Source: Candidatus Magasanikiibacteriota bacterium
GTDB taxonomy: Bacteria; Patescibacteriota; Patescibacteriia; Magasanikbacterales; GWA2-37-8
DNA length: 33,353 nucleotides
Direction of reading: 5' to 3'
NCBI GenBank assembly: GCA_023246655.1
Contig: JAHFHX010000001.1
Coordinates: 92,648 to 126,000 of the forward strand
Part shown: piece by piece, positions 22,372 to 31,224 of the stretch
How positions within the stretch are numbered: the stretch's first letter is position 1
Layout of the letters: each line of letters opens with the position of its first letter
The notes under the pieces: generated by a model
Told to the model about the DNA's origin: nothing
The model's input: only the letters and a program-made list of their open reading frames with translations
Databases searched by the model: none
Translations under genes and position numbers: made by a program

Positions 22372-23196
22372 ATGGAGAATTTTCTTCTGCCATCAAAAAT
22401 TGAGTTTCTTGATGGCGTCACTCCTCATAGTGGTTCAATTGTCATCTCACCTTGCTATCACGGGTATGGTACGACTTTGGGCAACGCTTTTCGTCGTGTT
22501 TTATTATCTTCGCTTCCCGGTTCGGCGGTTGAGTACTTTAAAATTAAAGGTGCTCAACATGAATTTAGTACGATTGAAGGGGTTAAAGAGGATGTGGTGG
22601 AAATTATGTTGAATTTAAAGCAACTTTCCGTCACTGTATTTAGCGATGAACCAGTAACACTCAACCTAAGTAAGAAAGGGCCGGGCTTAGTCACGGCCGC
22701 CGACATCGAACCAAATGCGGCAGTAGAAATCGTTAACAAAGATCTCGTACTCGCAACTCTTACAAAAAACAAGACACTCGAGATGGAAATCGTAGTCGGG
22801 CGGGGTCGCGGTTATCGACCAGTGGAAGAAAAAGATCGGCAGAATTATGATCTCGGCACTATTGTTGTAGATTCCGTATATACACCGGTTAAAGATGTTG
22901 GATATCATGTTGAGTTTACTCGGGTAGGAGATATTACTAATTACGAAAAGTTAACTCTCTATATTGAAACCAACGGTACTATTACCCCACGTGAAGCTGT
23001 TCGCCAAGCCACTCAAATTCTCATGGATCACTTTACCATTATTCTCAATGCTGCCCCTGAACAGAATAGTCCAACCATTACTGAGGATACTGTAGCACCT
23101 GCTTCAATTGTTGAAACAATTACAAATAAAGATGTAACGGAAGAGGAGCTCAAAGAAAAAAAACCTAAGACCAAACGCGCTGGGAAGAAGAAATAA
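22372..23196 (+). CDS. rpoA: RNA polymerase alpha subunit, N-terminal domain only
   Basis: MENFLLPSKIEFLDGVTPHSGSIVISPCYHGYGTTLGNAFRRVLLSSLPGSAVEY...; after MDHFTIILNA only a short tail ending KEKKPKTKRAGKKK. Confidence 0.93.
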   Translation: MENFLLPSKIEFLDGVTPHSGSIVISPCYHGYGTTLGNAFRRVLLSSLPGSAVEYFKIKGAQHEFSTIEGVKEDVVEIMLNLKQLSVTVFSDEPVTLNLSKKGPGLVTAADIEPNAAVEIVNKDLVLATLTKNKTLEMEIVVGRGRGYRPVEEKDRQNYDLGTIVVDSVYTPVKDVGYHVEFTRVGDITNYEKLTLYIETNGTITPREAVRQATQILMDHFTIILNAAPEQNSPTITEDTVAPASIVETITNKDVTEEELKEKKPKTKRAGKKK

Positions 23197-23224
23197 ATTG
23201 TGCACAAAAAGATATTTTAGTTTT

Positions 23225-23575
23225 ATGCGTCACCAGAAGAAAAAAATTACCCTTGATCGATCAAGCGCTGCACGGTACGCGCTATTGCGGAATTTAGCCG
23301 AAAGTCTTGTTTTATACGAGAAAATTAAAACCACTAAAGCCAAAGCCAAAGCCACCCGTTCCTTGGTAGAACGTCTCATTACAACGGCCAAACAAAATAG
23401 CTTAGCGGCACGGCGAAAATTGGGTGCAGCGTTGTACACCAAAAATACCGTTCGCAAACTCATGGAAGTTTTGGGTCCTCGATATGCAGAGCGCCGTGGC
23501 GGTTATACACGCAGCACCATGATTAAACGTCGCGTGGGTGATGGTGCTGAAGAAGTCGTAATTGAATTAGTTTAA
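23225..23575 (+). CDS. rplQ: 50S ribosomal protein L17
   Basis: MRHQKKKITLDRSSAARYALLRNLAESLVLYEKIKTTKAKAKATRSLVERLITTAK. Confidence 0.95.
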   Translation: MRHQKKKITLDRSSAARYALLRNLAESLVLYEKIKTTKAKAKATRSLVERLITTAKQNSLAARRKLGAALYTKNTVRKLMEVLGPRYAERRGGYTRSTMIKRRVGDGAEEVVIELV

Positions 23576-23586
23576 TTGGTTGCCGT

Positions 23587-23934
23587 ATGAATCGCAAAAA
23601 ACATATTATTGATGCTACAGGAGCTCGACCAGGTCGTTTGGCTACTGTTATTGCAACGCTCCTCATGGGAAAGCTAAAGACACACTATGTACCCTATCGT
23701 GATTTGGGCGATAAGGTAACGGTGATTAATATTGATAAAATAATCTTTAGTGGTAAGAAAGTTCAACAAAAGAATTATCTTCGGCATAGTATGTATCCGG
23801 GTGGACTTAAAGTAACCCCAGCAAAAAAAGTTATCCGTGAAGATCCTGCTGCAGTTATTCGTCATGCCGTAGCAAAGATGCTCCCCAAAAATTCCACTCG
23901 CCCTGCCCGCTTACGTCGTTTATCTTTTAAATAA
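23587..23934 (+). CDS. rplM: 50S ribosomal protein L13
   Basis: IDATGARPGRLATVIATLLMGKLKTHYVPYRDLGDKVTVINIDKI. Confidence 0.95.
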   Translation: MNRKKHIIDATGARPGRLATVIATLLMGKLKTHYVPYRDLGDKVTVINIDKIIFSGKKVQQKNYLRHSMYPGGLKVTPAKKVIREDPAAVIRHAVAKMLPKNSTRPARLRRLSFK

Positions 23935-23967
23935 ATTGATAATCTCGTCACTTAGTTTCCCCTACGT

Positions 23968-24375
23968 ATGGCTAAAATTATTGTTCACGAAAAATTACTC
24001 CGCACAGTTGGTCGCCGAAAAACGGCCTCTGCCCGTGTTCGCATTGAGAAGGGAACTGGGAAAATTTTGGTTAATGGGAAAGACTGCAATATTTATTTCC
24101 CTTATTTTCAGTTGCAAGAAATTGTGCGTGCACCACTTAAGGCAGTCGGAAAAGAGCGCGACCTTGATTTTTCTGTAAAAGTTGATGGTGGTGGCCAGAA
24201 AGGCCAAGCGGTGGCAGTACAACATGGTATCGCTCGCGCGTTGGTGGCCTGGAACGAAGATTTTAAGAAATCCCTCAAATCCTTAGGCTTACTTACGCGT
24301 GATCCGCGTGTTAAAGAACGTAAAAAGTTTGGGCTTAAAAAAGCCAGACGCGCTCCACAGTGGTCCAAACGATAG
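23968..24375 (+). CDS. rpsI: 30S ribosomal protein S9
   Basis: VGRRKTASARVRIEKGTGKILVNGKD...GQAVAVQHGIARALV...RDPRVKERKKFGLKKARRAPQWSKR. Confidence 0.96.
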   Translation: MAKIIVHEKLLRTVGRRKTASARVRIEKGTGKILVNGKDCNIYFPYFQLQEIVRAPLKAVGKERDLDFSVKVDGGGQKGQAVAVQHGIARALVAWNEDFKKSLKSLGLLTRDPRVKERKKFGLKKARRAPQWSKR

Positions 24376-24399
24376 ACGTTTATACCCCAATAGAAGCCA

Positions 24400-24436
24400 A
24401 ACCCCGTATTTCGTAAGAAGTACGGGGCTTTTTTAT
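24400..24436 (+). terminator. Rho-independent terminator of the ribosomal cluster
   Basis: CCCCGTA (24402-24408)/TACGGGG (24421-24427) then CTTTTTTATTT. Confidence 0.85.
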
Positions 24437-24513
24437 TTGTGCCTAGTACGGTATACTACAGGTATAATCAAAGGTCGAGTTTTGATTCTACTTTAATAAC
24501 TAATAAAAATTAT

Positions 24514-24912
24514 ATGCATTTTTTTCAATTGCTCTACCAATATAATGACTGGGGGCTTCTTGCGCTTCGATTAGCTCTGGCCGTTATTTTTATTGTTCAC
24601 GGTAAAGGTAAATTTGCTATGTGGAAAGCGGGGGCAACCGCTCCCATGCTCGGCCTGATGAAATTCTTGGCGTTTGCCGAAACACTTGGCGGTATTGCCA
24701 TGTTTTTTGGCTTCTTGACACACTTCGCAGCCGTCGGTCTTGGTATCGTCATGCTTGGAGCGCTCCGTTTCAAAACCATGGTCTGGAAGATGCCGTTTAG
24801 CGCTCATGATAAAACTGGTTGGGAATTTGATCTCATGATTTTAGCGGCGTGTGTTGCCCTTCTCATTTCGGGTCCCGGTAGTGTCTCATTAGATGCCGTA
24901 TGGGGGCTGTAA
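24514..24912 (+). CDS. DoxX family membrane protein
   Basis: LALRLALAVIFIVHGKGKFAMWKAG...LAFAETLGGIAMFFGFLTHFAAVGLGIVM. Confidence 0.85.
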   Translation: MHFFQLLYQYNDWGLLALRLALAVIFIVHGKGKFAMWKAGATAPMLGLMKFLAFAETLGGIAMFFGFLTHFAAVGLGIVMLGALRFKTMVWKMPFSAHDKTGWEFDLMILAACVALLISGPGSVSLDAVWGL

Positions 24913-24962
24913 AATTTTATTTATTAGCGTCTATTCTCAGTAGGAGCACGTGTATGTAGAGT

Positions 24963-25661
24963 ATGCAACAACAGACCGTGTCGTTTGCCGGAGCATTGTG
25001 GCAAGTATATGTACGCGACGAAGCCGATCGAAGCATATTCGCGGAAATTTTTAAGTTACGCGAATATCGTGCCGCTGAAGAAGTAATTAAAGAAGCTCTT
25101 GATCCGATTATTGACGTTGGCGCCCATAGTGGACTGTTTTCACTCTATGTCCGAGCGCTCAACTCGATTGTCCCAATTATAGCCATCGAGCCAGAGAAAA
25201 ATAATATTAAACTACTGCAAAAGCATTTTAAGGAAAATAACATTTCGTTAGTTACTATCTTTACAGGTGCTCTTGCCGGCGAGGCAGGCCGAAGAAAATT
25301 GGCACTCTCAGGTGATAGCCACGCGCATCGACTTCTTGATATCTCTCCAGCGGAGGAGAGTAACGCAATTGAGATTGTGCCGGCTATCAGTTTGCCGGGT
25401 TTATTCAAAAAATACGCTCTTGAACGCATTAGTCTGATTAAAATGGATATTGAAGGGGCCGAATATGAAATTTTTGAGAATCTCGACAACGAAGATTTCT
25501 TAAAAATCGGTGCTATTATTATGGAGTATCACAATTATGACAGTCATCATTATTCTGAAATAGAAAAAAAATTACGTCAGAATGGTTTTGGAGTACAGAT
25601 CTTCCCTTCAAAGTTTGATAAGCGAATGGGGTTTATTTTTGCAAAGAACAAACGTAAATAA
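24963..25661 (+). CDS. FkbM family methyltransferase
   Basis: IIDVGAHSGLFSLYVRAL, IAIEPEKNNIKLLQKHFKEN, ISLIKMDIEGAEYEIFENL. Confidence 0.88.
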   Translation: MQQQTVSFAGALWQVYVRDEADRSIFAEIFKLREYRAAEEVIKEALDPIIDVGAHSGLFSLYVRALNSIVPIIAIEPEKNNIKLLQKHFKENNISLVTIFTGALAGEAGRRKLALSGDSHAHRLLDISPAEESNAIEIVPAISLPGLFKKYALERISLIKMDIEGAEYEIFENLDNEDFLKIGAIIMEYHNYDSHHYSEIEKKLRQNGFGVQIFPSKFDKRMGFIFAKNKRK

Positions 25662-25672
25662 TGTTTTTGAAT

Positions 25673-25770
25673 TTGTCCCCTCCTTAAGAAGGAGGGGCGC
25701 GAGGTGGTCGGCGTTGCGTTACCACGGAGCGTTGACCCCTCCGCGCCTCCCCTTCATAAGGGGAGGACAA
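25673..25770. repeat. Family B palindromic element (intergenic copy)
   Basis: TTGTCCCCTCCTTAAGAAGGAGGGGCGCGAGGTGGTC ... CTCCCCTTCATAAGGGGAGGACAA; matches the element at 7904-8013. Confidence 0.9.
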
Positions 25771-25789
25771 TAACAAATTTCTACATACA

Positions 25790-27127
25790 ATGTATATTAT
25801 GAATCAAAACAAAGCTTGGATTGTTGCCGTGGACATGGGCTATGGGCACCAGCGCGCCGCCTATCCGTTTCGGCAGTTGTCACCCACTGGTAAAGTCATC
25901 AATGCCAATAACTATCAGGGAATCCCGCGGCGTGATTATCGTCTGTGGAATAGCACTCAGAAATTATATGAAACCATTTCGCGAATGAAAAATATTCCGC
26001 TGATTGGCGATGCCTTATTTGGTTTCATGGATTACTTTCAGCGCATTCCGCTGTTCTACCCTCGTCGCGATCTGTCCGCGCCGAGCCTACAGCTCACCAC
26101 CATTTATCGTACTATCCACGGAGGGTGGGGGAGCGATCTCATTCGCTATTTAAACCAGCAGGATATTCCACTCATTACCACGTTTTTTTCTGTTGCTTTC
26201 ATGGCCGAAGAACACCATTTTAAAAATGATATCTATTTAATCATTTGTGATAGTGACATCAGCCGCGCTTGGGCACCGCTCCGTCCACAAAAAAGTCGAA
26301 TAAAATATTTTTCGCCCAACCGTCGGGTCGTTGAGCGATTGAAACTCTACGGGGTTAAAGATGAACATATTTTTCTAACGGGTTTTCCATTACCCGATGA
26401 GAATATTGGAGGAGAAAATTTTGATTTTCTTAAATCTGATGTCGCTGAACGTATTATTAATCTTGACCCTGAACATCGCTACCGAGATAAATATGCGGAA
26501 ACGGTGAAGCAATTTTTGCATGGAATAGAAATCCAGGAACGCCATCACCACCCCTTAACACTTACTTTTGCCGTTGGTGGTGCCGGCGCGCAAAAAAATA
26601 TTGCTCGCGATATTGTCCATAGTCTTAAAAAGAAATTGGTAACTGACGAGATCAATCTCAATTTGGTAGCGGGTATCAGGAACGACGTCTATAGCTATTT
26701 TGAGAATTGCATCAAACGCTGTGGTCTTGAGAAAAAGATAGGTAAAAATTTAAAAATTATTTTCGCTCTCGACAAAGAAGATTATTTTAAAGAACTCAAC
26801 CAGGTACTGCGAACCACCGATGTGTTTTGGACTAAACCAAGTGAGTTAGTTTTTTATTCTGCGCTCGGACTCCCCATTATTATGGCGCCATCAGTCGGCT
26901 CGCAGGAAGTATATAACCGAACCTGGCTCAAAACTATTGGCGCCGGTATTTCCCAAAATGATCCGCGTTATACCAGCGAATGGTTGTTTGATTGGGTTAA
27001 TTCCGGCTGGCTCGCAGAAGCCGCCATGTCCGGCTACCTCGATGGGCGCCAATTTGGGGTTTGGAACATTATGGATGTGGTATTTAAAGGGATTAAAGAA
27101 CCAAAACGAGGAATTCATTTGGTCTAG
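25790..27127 (+). CDS. Glycosyltransferase-like protein (GT28/MGDG-synthase-like)
   Basis: WIVAVDMGYGHQRAAYPFRQL N-terminus; C-terminal TDVFWTKPSELVFYSALGLPIIMAPSVGSQEVYNRTWL donor-site-like segment. Confidence 0.6.
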   Translation: MYIMNQNKAWIVAVDMGYGHQRAAYPFRQLSPTGKVINANNYQGIPRRDYRLWNSTQKLYETISRMKNIPLIGDALFGFMDYFQRIPLFYPRRDLSAPSLQLTTIYRTIHGGWGSDLIRYLNQQDIPLITTFFSVAFMAEEHHFKNDIYLIICDSDISRAWAPLRPQKSRIKYFSPNRRVVERLKLYGVKDEHIFLTGFPLPDENIGGENFDFLKSDVAERIINLDPEHRYRDKYAETVKQFLHGIEIQERHHHPLTLTFAVGGAGAQKNIARDIVHSLKKKLVTDEINLNLVAGIRNDVYSYFENCIKRCGLEKKIGKNLKIIFALDKEDYFKELNQVLRTTDVFWTKPSELVFYSALGLPIIMAPSVGSQEVYNRTWLKTIGAGISQNDPRYTSEWLFDWVNSGWLAEAAMSGYLDGRQFGVWNIMDVVFKGIKEPKRGIHLV

Positions 27128-27131
27128 CATA

Positions 27132-27160
27132 TTGACAGGCAACACTCTATTACGTATAAT
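27132..27160 (+). promoter_or_regulatory. Consensus promoter of tRNA-Asn
   Basis: TTGACA (27132-27137), 17 nt, TATAAT (27155-27160). Confidence 0.9.
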
Positions 27161-27177
27161 AGGGTTCAATAATTTAT

Positions 27178-27252
27178 TCCGAGGTAGCTCAGCGGTAGAG
27201 CAGTTGGCTGTTAACCAATTGGCCGTGGGTTCGATCCCCACCCTCGGAGCCA
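27178..27252 (+). tRNA. tRNA-Asn (anticodon GTT), CCA encoded
   Basis: TCCGAGG acceptor/CCTCGGA, GCTC...GAGC D-arm, loop CTGTTAA (GTT at 27210-27212), T-arm GTGGG TTCGATC CCCAC, G + CCA. Confidence 0.95.
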
Positions 27253-27271
27253 CGTACCGTACGGTACGTGG
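27250..27271. repeat. Perfect 22-bp palindrome overlapping the tRNA CCA end
   Basis: CCACGTACCGT|ACGGTACGTGG. Confidence 0.85.
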
Positions 27272-27342
27272 CGGAGCCTCCTGCGGTACGTACCGAATGG
27301 TACTGTACCTGCGGTTTCGTCACGTTTCGATCTTCGTCGTAT

Positions 27343-27630
27343 ATGTTCTACACCTATGTTTTAGAGAGCACTTCGCGAAAGATGTTCTATATTGGATTTT
27401 CGGAGGATTTACGTAAGCGTGTTCGATCTCACAATGCAAATGAAAACCAAGCAACAAAAAATCGAGGACCCTGGAAACTTATTTTTTATGAGGCTTACCT
27501 GAATAAATACGATGCGTTGCGTAGAGAAAAATATTTGAAAAGTACAAAAGGACGAACAACTCTTAAAACAATGTTACAGGAATATTTTAAGGGGAGGGAA
27601 ATAAATATTGTAAGTGAGGACGAATCGTAG
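27343..27630 (+). CDS. GIY-YIG nuclease superfamily protein
   Basis: MFYTYVLESTSRKMFYIGFSEDLRKRVRSHNANENQATKNRGPWKLIFYEAYLNKYDALRREKYLKSTKGR. Confidence 0.9.
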   Translation: MFYTYVLESTSRKMFYIGFSEDLRKRVRSHNANENQATKNRGPWKLIFYEAYLNKYDALRREKYLKSTKGRTTLKTMLQEYFKGREINIVSEDES

Positions 27631-27664
27631 GAATAACTCATGATCAATTCATAACTTTTTAAAT

Positions 27665-28003
27665 ATGAATATCTCAAGAAAAAAATTCGTTATCCTCTTC
27701 CTCATCTCTGGGTTTGCCTTTCTTTTTATTACTACCTCACTTTTGGGTTCCACTGGCCCCCGAGGTTTCCCTAAATCCCCTGACTCCCTTCTTTTATTGG
27801 AATCACCAATAGCCTGGAAGAGAGTAGTATCCACGATTATAGTACCTATCAAAATTGTTCTGATAGGACCATTGCTGCTGCCCAGTATTAATTTTTTGAA
27901 AGAAGATCCGCCACCCCCATTTATTGGCATCTACTTCATTTTCTACTGGACTATTCTGGCCTCAATTATTCACTATCTTATTGGTAAATTAAAACGCTCT
28001 TAA
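27665..28003 (+). CDS. Hypothetical membrane protein
   Basis: 112-aa ORF with several hydrophobic segments; no family recognised. Confidence 0.55.
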   Translation: MNISRKKFVILFLISGFAFLFITTSLLGSTGPRGFPKSPDSLLLLESPIAWKRVVSTIIVPIKIVLIGPLLLPSINFLKEDPPPPFIGIYFIFYWTILASIIHYLIGKLKRS

Positions 28004-28060
28004 CGATTTTATTTTTAGATAAAAAAATTCGGAAGCTGTCCAAGTACGCGAACAATAGTA

Positions 28061-28086
28061 AATACTAGCCAAAGCTAGTATTTTTT
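28061..28086 (+). terminator. Rho-independent terminator
   Basis: AATACTAGC CAAA GCTAGTATT TTTT. Confidence 0.8.
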
Positions 28087-28122
28087 GTTACTATGCGTCA
28101 TAGTAGGATTAATTTGTCATCT

Positions 28123-28374
28123 ATGCCCAAAAAACAAATTTCGAGTGGCGTAGTACACAACGTGCCACCGGATTTACACAAAGCGCTTACCGCTGATGCG
28201 GCAGTATTAAAAGCCTGGGAGGATATTACGCCGCTTGCCCGCAATGAGTGGATTTGCTGGGTTACATCTGCCAAGCAAGATGAAACCAGAGATCGTCGTA
28301 TAACTGTCGGCCTTGATAAAATGCGTAAAGGCATGCGCCGGCCGTGCTGTTGGGCAGGCTGTCCTCATCGTTGA
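28123..28374 (+). CDS. YdeI/OmpD-associated-like small protein
   Basis: MPKKQISSGVVHNVPPDLHKALTADAAVLKAWEDITPLARNEWICWVTSAKQDETRDRRI...GMRRPCCWAGCPHR. Confidence 0.75.
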   Translation: MPKKQISSGVVHNVPPDLHKALTADAAVLKAWEDITPLARNEWICWVTSAKQDETRDRRITVGLDKMRKGMRRPCCWAGCPHR

Positions 28375-28422
28375 AATAAAGAGACAACTCAGTATCAGTT
28401 TAAAAATACAGCTACCATTTTT

Positions 28423-30207
28423 ATGGCATTCACCAACAATCCACTTATTTATCTTACCAAAAAAAGTTGGGGTTATGCCAAAGGCAATCGTCGCAGTGTT
28501 GTGTTATACGTCACCTTATTTTTATGTGCCAATTTTTGTCAATTGTCACAAACTTTTATCGTTGCGCTTGTCTTAAATGCTATCCAGAAAAACGGCCTTC
28601 ATCATGATACTTTCCTTACCATTGTTGCACGTTTAGGAGCTCTAGTCGCCGCCGATTTAGCGTTTTGGATGTTCCATGGTCCGGCGCGGGTTATGGAAAC
28701 AACCAACGCTTTTTTTGTTCGTAGCCAATACAAAAAATATTTGTTAGAAGGCGTAATGCACTTGCCAATTGAGTGGCACACCGATCATCATTCGGGCGAT
28801 ACGATAGATAAAGTAGAAAAAGGCTCACAAGCTTTATATAATTTTACCACCGATACCTTTATGATCATTCAGGCGATTGTTACGCTGGTTGTTTCGTATG
28901 TGGTATTGATATTCTTTAATTTTTCGTCAAGTTACATTGTCGCTATCGCGCTGGTGTTTGCTTTTTGGGCAATCACGAGGTTTGATACAATTTTGGTGCC
29001 GCAATATGAAAAACTTTTTCATACGGAAAATACCATTTCCGAAAAAGTCTATGATGCCATAAGTAACATTACCACCGTTATTATTCTGCGTGTAGAAAAG
29101 TTAGTAACGTCGTCTATTTACAAAAAACTTATTGAGCCGCGTCGCTTATTTGTAAAGAATAGCCAGGTCAACGAGCTTAAATGGTTTACCGCCACGATGT
29201 CTCAATCAGTTATGATATTTTTGGTATTAATCACCTATCTGTATCACGTAATGTCGGTCGGAGGGATTATTGCCATTGGGACAGTCTACCTCCTCTATGG
29301 CTATGTGAGTAACATCGGACGGCTATTTTTTAGTTTAGCCAGTATGTATGGCGATATTGTGCAGCGTAAAACTGCCGTTATGAATGCTGAGGAATTAGCC
29401 AAAGAATTTGCTGCTAAAAAACAAGCCAACGAAATTGAGCTCGGAACTAATTGGAAGGAGCTCAGTATCGAAGGGCTTAGTTTTTCCTACAACTCAAAAG
29501 AGGGCGATGACCAGCACCTTGATAACATTTCGTTAAAAATTGGACGAGGAAAAAGAATCGCTTTGATTGGAGAAAGTGGTAGCGGCAAAACCACTATTCT
29601 AAAAATTATTCGCGGTCTCTACGAACCCAGAGAATATAAGCTGTCACTCGACGGCAAACCGCTGGAGGAAGGTTTTAGCACAATAAGCGAGTCAATCGCG
29701 CTTATTCCACAGGATCCGGAGTTGTTTGCGACTACGATTAAGGAAAATATAACTCTGGGTGTAGATCGAACACTGAAGGAAATAAAACAGTACACAGATT
29801 TGGCTTGTTTTACTGCTGTCGCCGAGCAATTGCCTAAAAAATATGATTCCTCAATTGTGGAGAAGGGTGTGAATTTAAGTGGGGGAGAGAAACAGCGTTT
29901 GGCCTTGGCACGCGGCTTAATGGCGTGCGAAGATAAGGCGATTATTTTACTCGATGAGCCAACGAGTAGTGTTGATTATAAAAATGAGCTTACTATCTAC
30001 AATAATATTTTTGGACACTTTAAAGACGCAGCAATTGTTTCCACAATCCATCGTCTTAATTTACTCCAACTATTTGATTTTATTTATATTTTTGCCAATG
30101 GTGAAATTATCGCTCGGGGTTCTTTTTCTGATTTACTCAAAAATTCGGAGGAATTTAAAAAAATATGGAGTAAATATAGCAAGACCCCTAAATCTATCCA
30201 AAACTAG
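28423..30207 (+). CDS. ABC transporter, fused permease and ATP-binding protein (exporter type)
   Basis: N-terminal TM domain; IALIGESGSGKTTILKIIRGLY (Walker A), LSGGEKQRLALARGLMACEDKAIILLDEPTSSVD. Confidence 0.95.
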   Translation: MAFTNNPLIYLTKKSWGYAKGNRRSVVLYVTLFLCANFCQLSQTFIVALVLNAIQKNGLHHDTFLTIVARLGALVAADLAFWMFHGPARVMETTNAFFVRSQYKKYLLEGVMHLPIEWHTDHHSGDTIDKVEKGSQALYNFTTDTFMIIQAIVTLVVSYVVLIFFNFSSSYIVAIALVFAFWAITRFDTILVPQYEKLFHTENTISEKVYDAISNITTVIILRVEKLVTSSIYKKLIEPRRLFVKNSQVNELKWFTATMSQSVMIFLVLITYLYHVMSVGGIIAIGTVYLLYGYVSNIGRLFFSLASMYGDIVQRKTAVMNAEELAKEFAAKKQANEIELGTNWKELSIEGLSFSYNSKEGDDQHLDNISLKIGRGKRIALIGESGSGKTTILKIIRGLYEPREYKLSLDGKPLEEGFSTISESIALIPQDPELFATTIKENITLGVDRTLKEIKQYTDLACFTAVAEQLPKKYDSSIVEKGVNLSGGEKQRLALARGLMACEDKAIILLDEPTSSVDYKNELTIYNNIFGHFKDAAIVSTIHRLNLLQLFDFIYIFANGEIIARGSFSDLLKNSEEFKKIWSKYSKTPKSIQN

Positions 30208-30227
30208 TAACGGTGGAACAAATCTAA

Positions 30228-30260
30228 AATATGGCCTACTCTAGCCATATTTTATTATTT
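30228..30260 (+). terminator. Rho-independent terminator
   Basis: AATATGGC CTACTCTA GCCATATT TTATTATTT. Confidence 0.75.
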
Positions 30261-30277
30261 AAGTTATCTTTCGGTAC

Positions 30278-30306
30278 TTGATTTTATTTTAAAATTAGGT
30301 TAGAAT
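30278..30306 (+). promoter_or_regulatory. Promoter of the preQ0 gene set (probably leaderless)
   Basis: TTGATT (30278-30283), 17 nt, TAGAAT (30301-30306); queD ATG at 30316. Confidence 0.6.
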
Positions 30307-30315
30307 AGGCCCCAT

Positions 30316-30681
30316 ATGACACAAGTAAGCATAACTAAAATTTATACTTTTGAAGCCGCTCATCAACTCCCAAATCACGCGGGAAAATGCGCGAACGTAC
30401 ATGGGCATTCCTATAAACTTGAAGTAACCGTGTCTGGCGCGTTGCAGAAGGATGGCAGTTCATCGGGGATGATAATGGATTTTGTGGAGCTCTCTACCAT
30501 TGTTGAACGAGAAGTTCTCAATCAGTGGGATCATCAGTTTCTAAACGATGCTGTTTCTTTTCGAACCACCGTAGAAAATTTAGCTCAGGAAATATTTACA
30601 CGATTAGAAAAAGCCAATCTCAGCGTTACTCAGGTGAGGCTTTGGGAAACAGCTAAGGCCTATGCGACGGTAACAAAATAA
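30316..30681 (+). CDS. queD: 6-carboxytetrahydropterin synthase QueD
   Basis: YTFEAAHQLPNHAGKCANVHGHSYKLEVTVSG...GMIMDFVEL...WDHQFLND...VRLWETAKAYATV. Confidence 0.92.
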   Translation: MTQVSITKIYTFEAAHQLPNHAGKCANVHGHSYKLEVTVSGALQKDGSSSGMIMDFVELSTIVEREVLNQWDHQFLNDAVSFRTTVENLAQEIFTRLEKANLSVTQVRLWETAKAYATVTK

Positions 30682-30684
30682 TGT

Positions 30685-31224
30685 ATGAGTATCGAGAAAT
30701 TAATATTTCAGCTTTTAGAAAACGTGGGAGAAAATCCCAAACGAGCTGGGTTAGTGAAAACACCAGCGCGAGTAGCCCGTGCCTGGAAGGAGTGGACGGC
30801 TGGTTATGCGCCTTTCCCTCATTCGCTCACCTTGTTCTCGACGAATTTTGACGGCATCATCGCGAGAAAGGGGATTCCTTTCGCCAGCACCTGCGAACAT
30901 CATTTGGCGCACTACAGTGGCACCATTGATTTTGGTTACATTCCGAACAAACAAATGCTTGGTATTTCTAAAATAATTCGTCTTATACAACATTATTGCG
31001 CCCGTCTTACGGTGCAAGAAGATTTGACCAAAGATCTAGTAGAAAAATTTGAGGTAGCCGTAAAACCAAAAGGAATGATTATTAAAATTAGTGCTTTTCA
31101 TTCGTGCGAAAGTTCTCGGGGAGTTTCAATGCCCAATGTTCCTACCATCACTTTTTTGGCAACGGGTATTTTTAAAAAAGAAAAACACCTCGTTGATCAA
31201 TTTTATCACCTACTGTCATCCTGA
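30685..31224 (+). CDS. folE: GTP cyclohydrolase I FolE
   Basis: NPKRAGLVKTPARVARAWKEW...GIPFASTCEHHLAHYSGTIDFGYIPNKQMLGISKIIRLI...QEDLTKDLVEKF; stop lies in a repeat arm. Confidence 0.93.
   Translation: MSIEKLIFQLLENVGENPKRAGLVKTPARVARAWKEWTAGYAPFPHSLTLFSTNFDGIIARKGIPFASTCEHHLAHYSGTIDFGYIPNKQMLGISKIIRLIQHYCARLTVQEDLTKDLVEKFEVAVKPKGMIIKISAFHSCESSRGVSMPNVPTITFLATGIFKKEKHLVDQFYHLLSS

Noticed and set aside
27245-27279. CGGAGCC direct repeat as attL/attR of an integrated element
   Set aside because: Only 7 nt, separated by a palindrome, and no integrase nearby; too weak to call, kept only as part of the palindrome observation.
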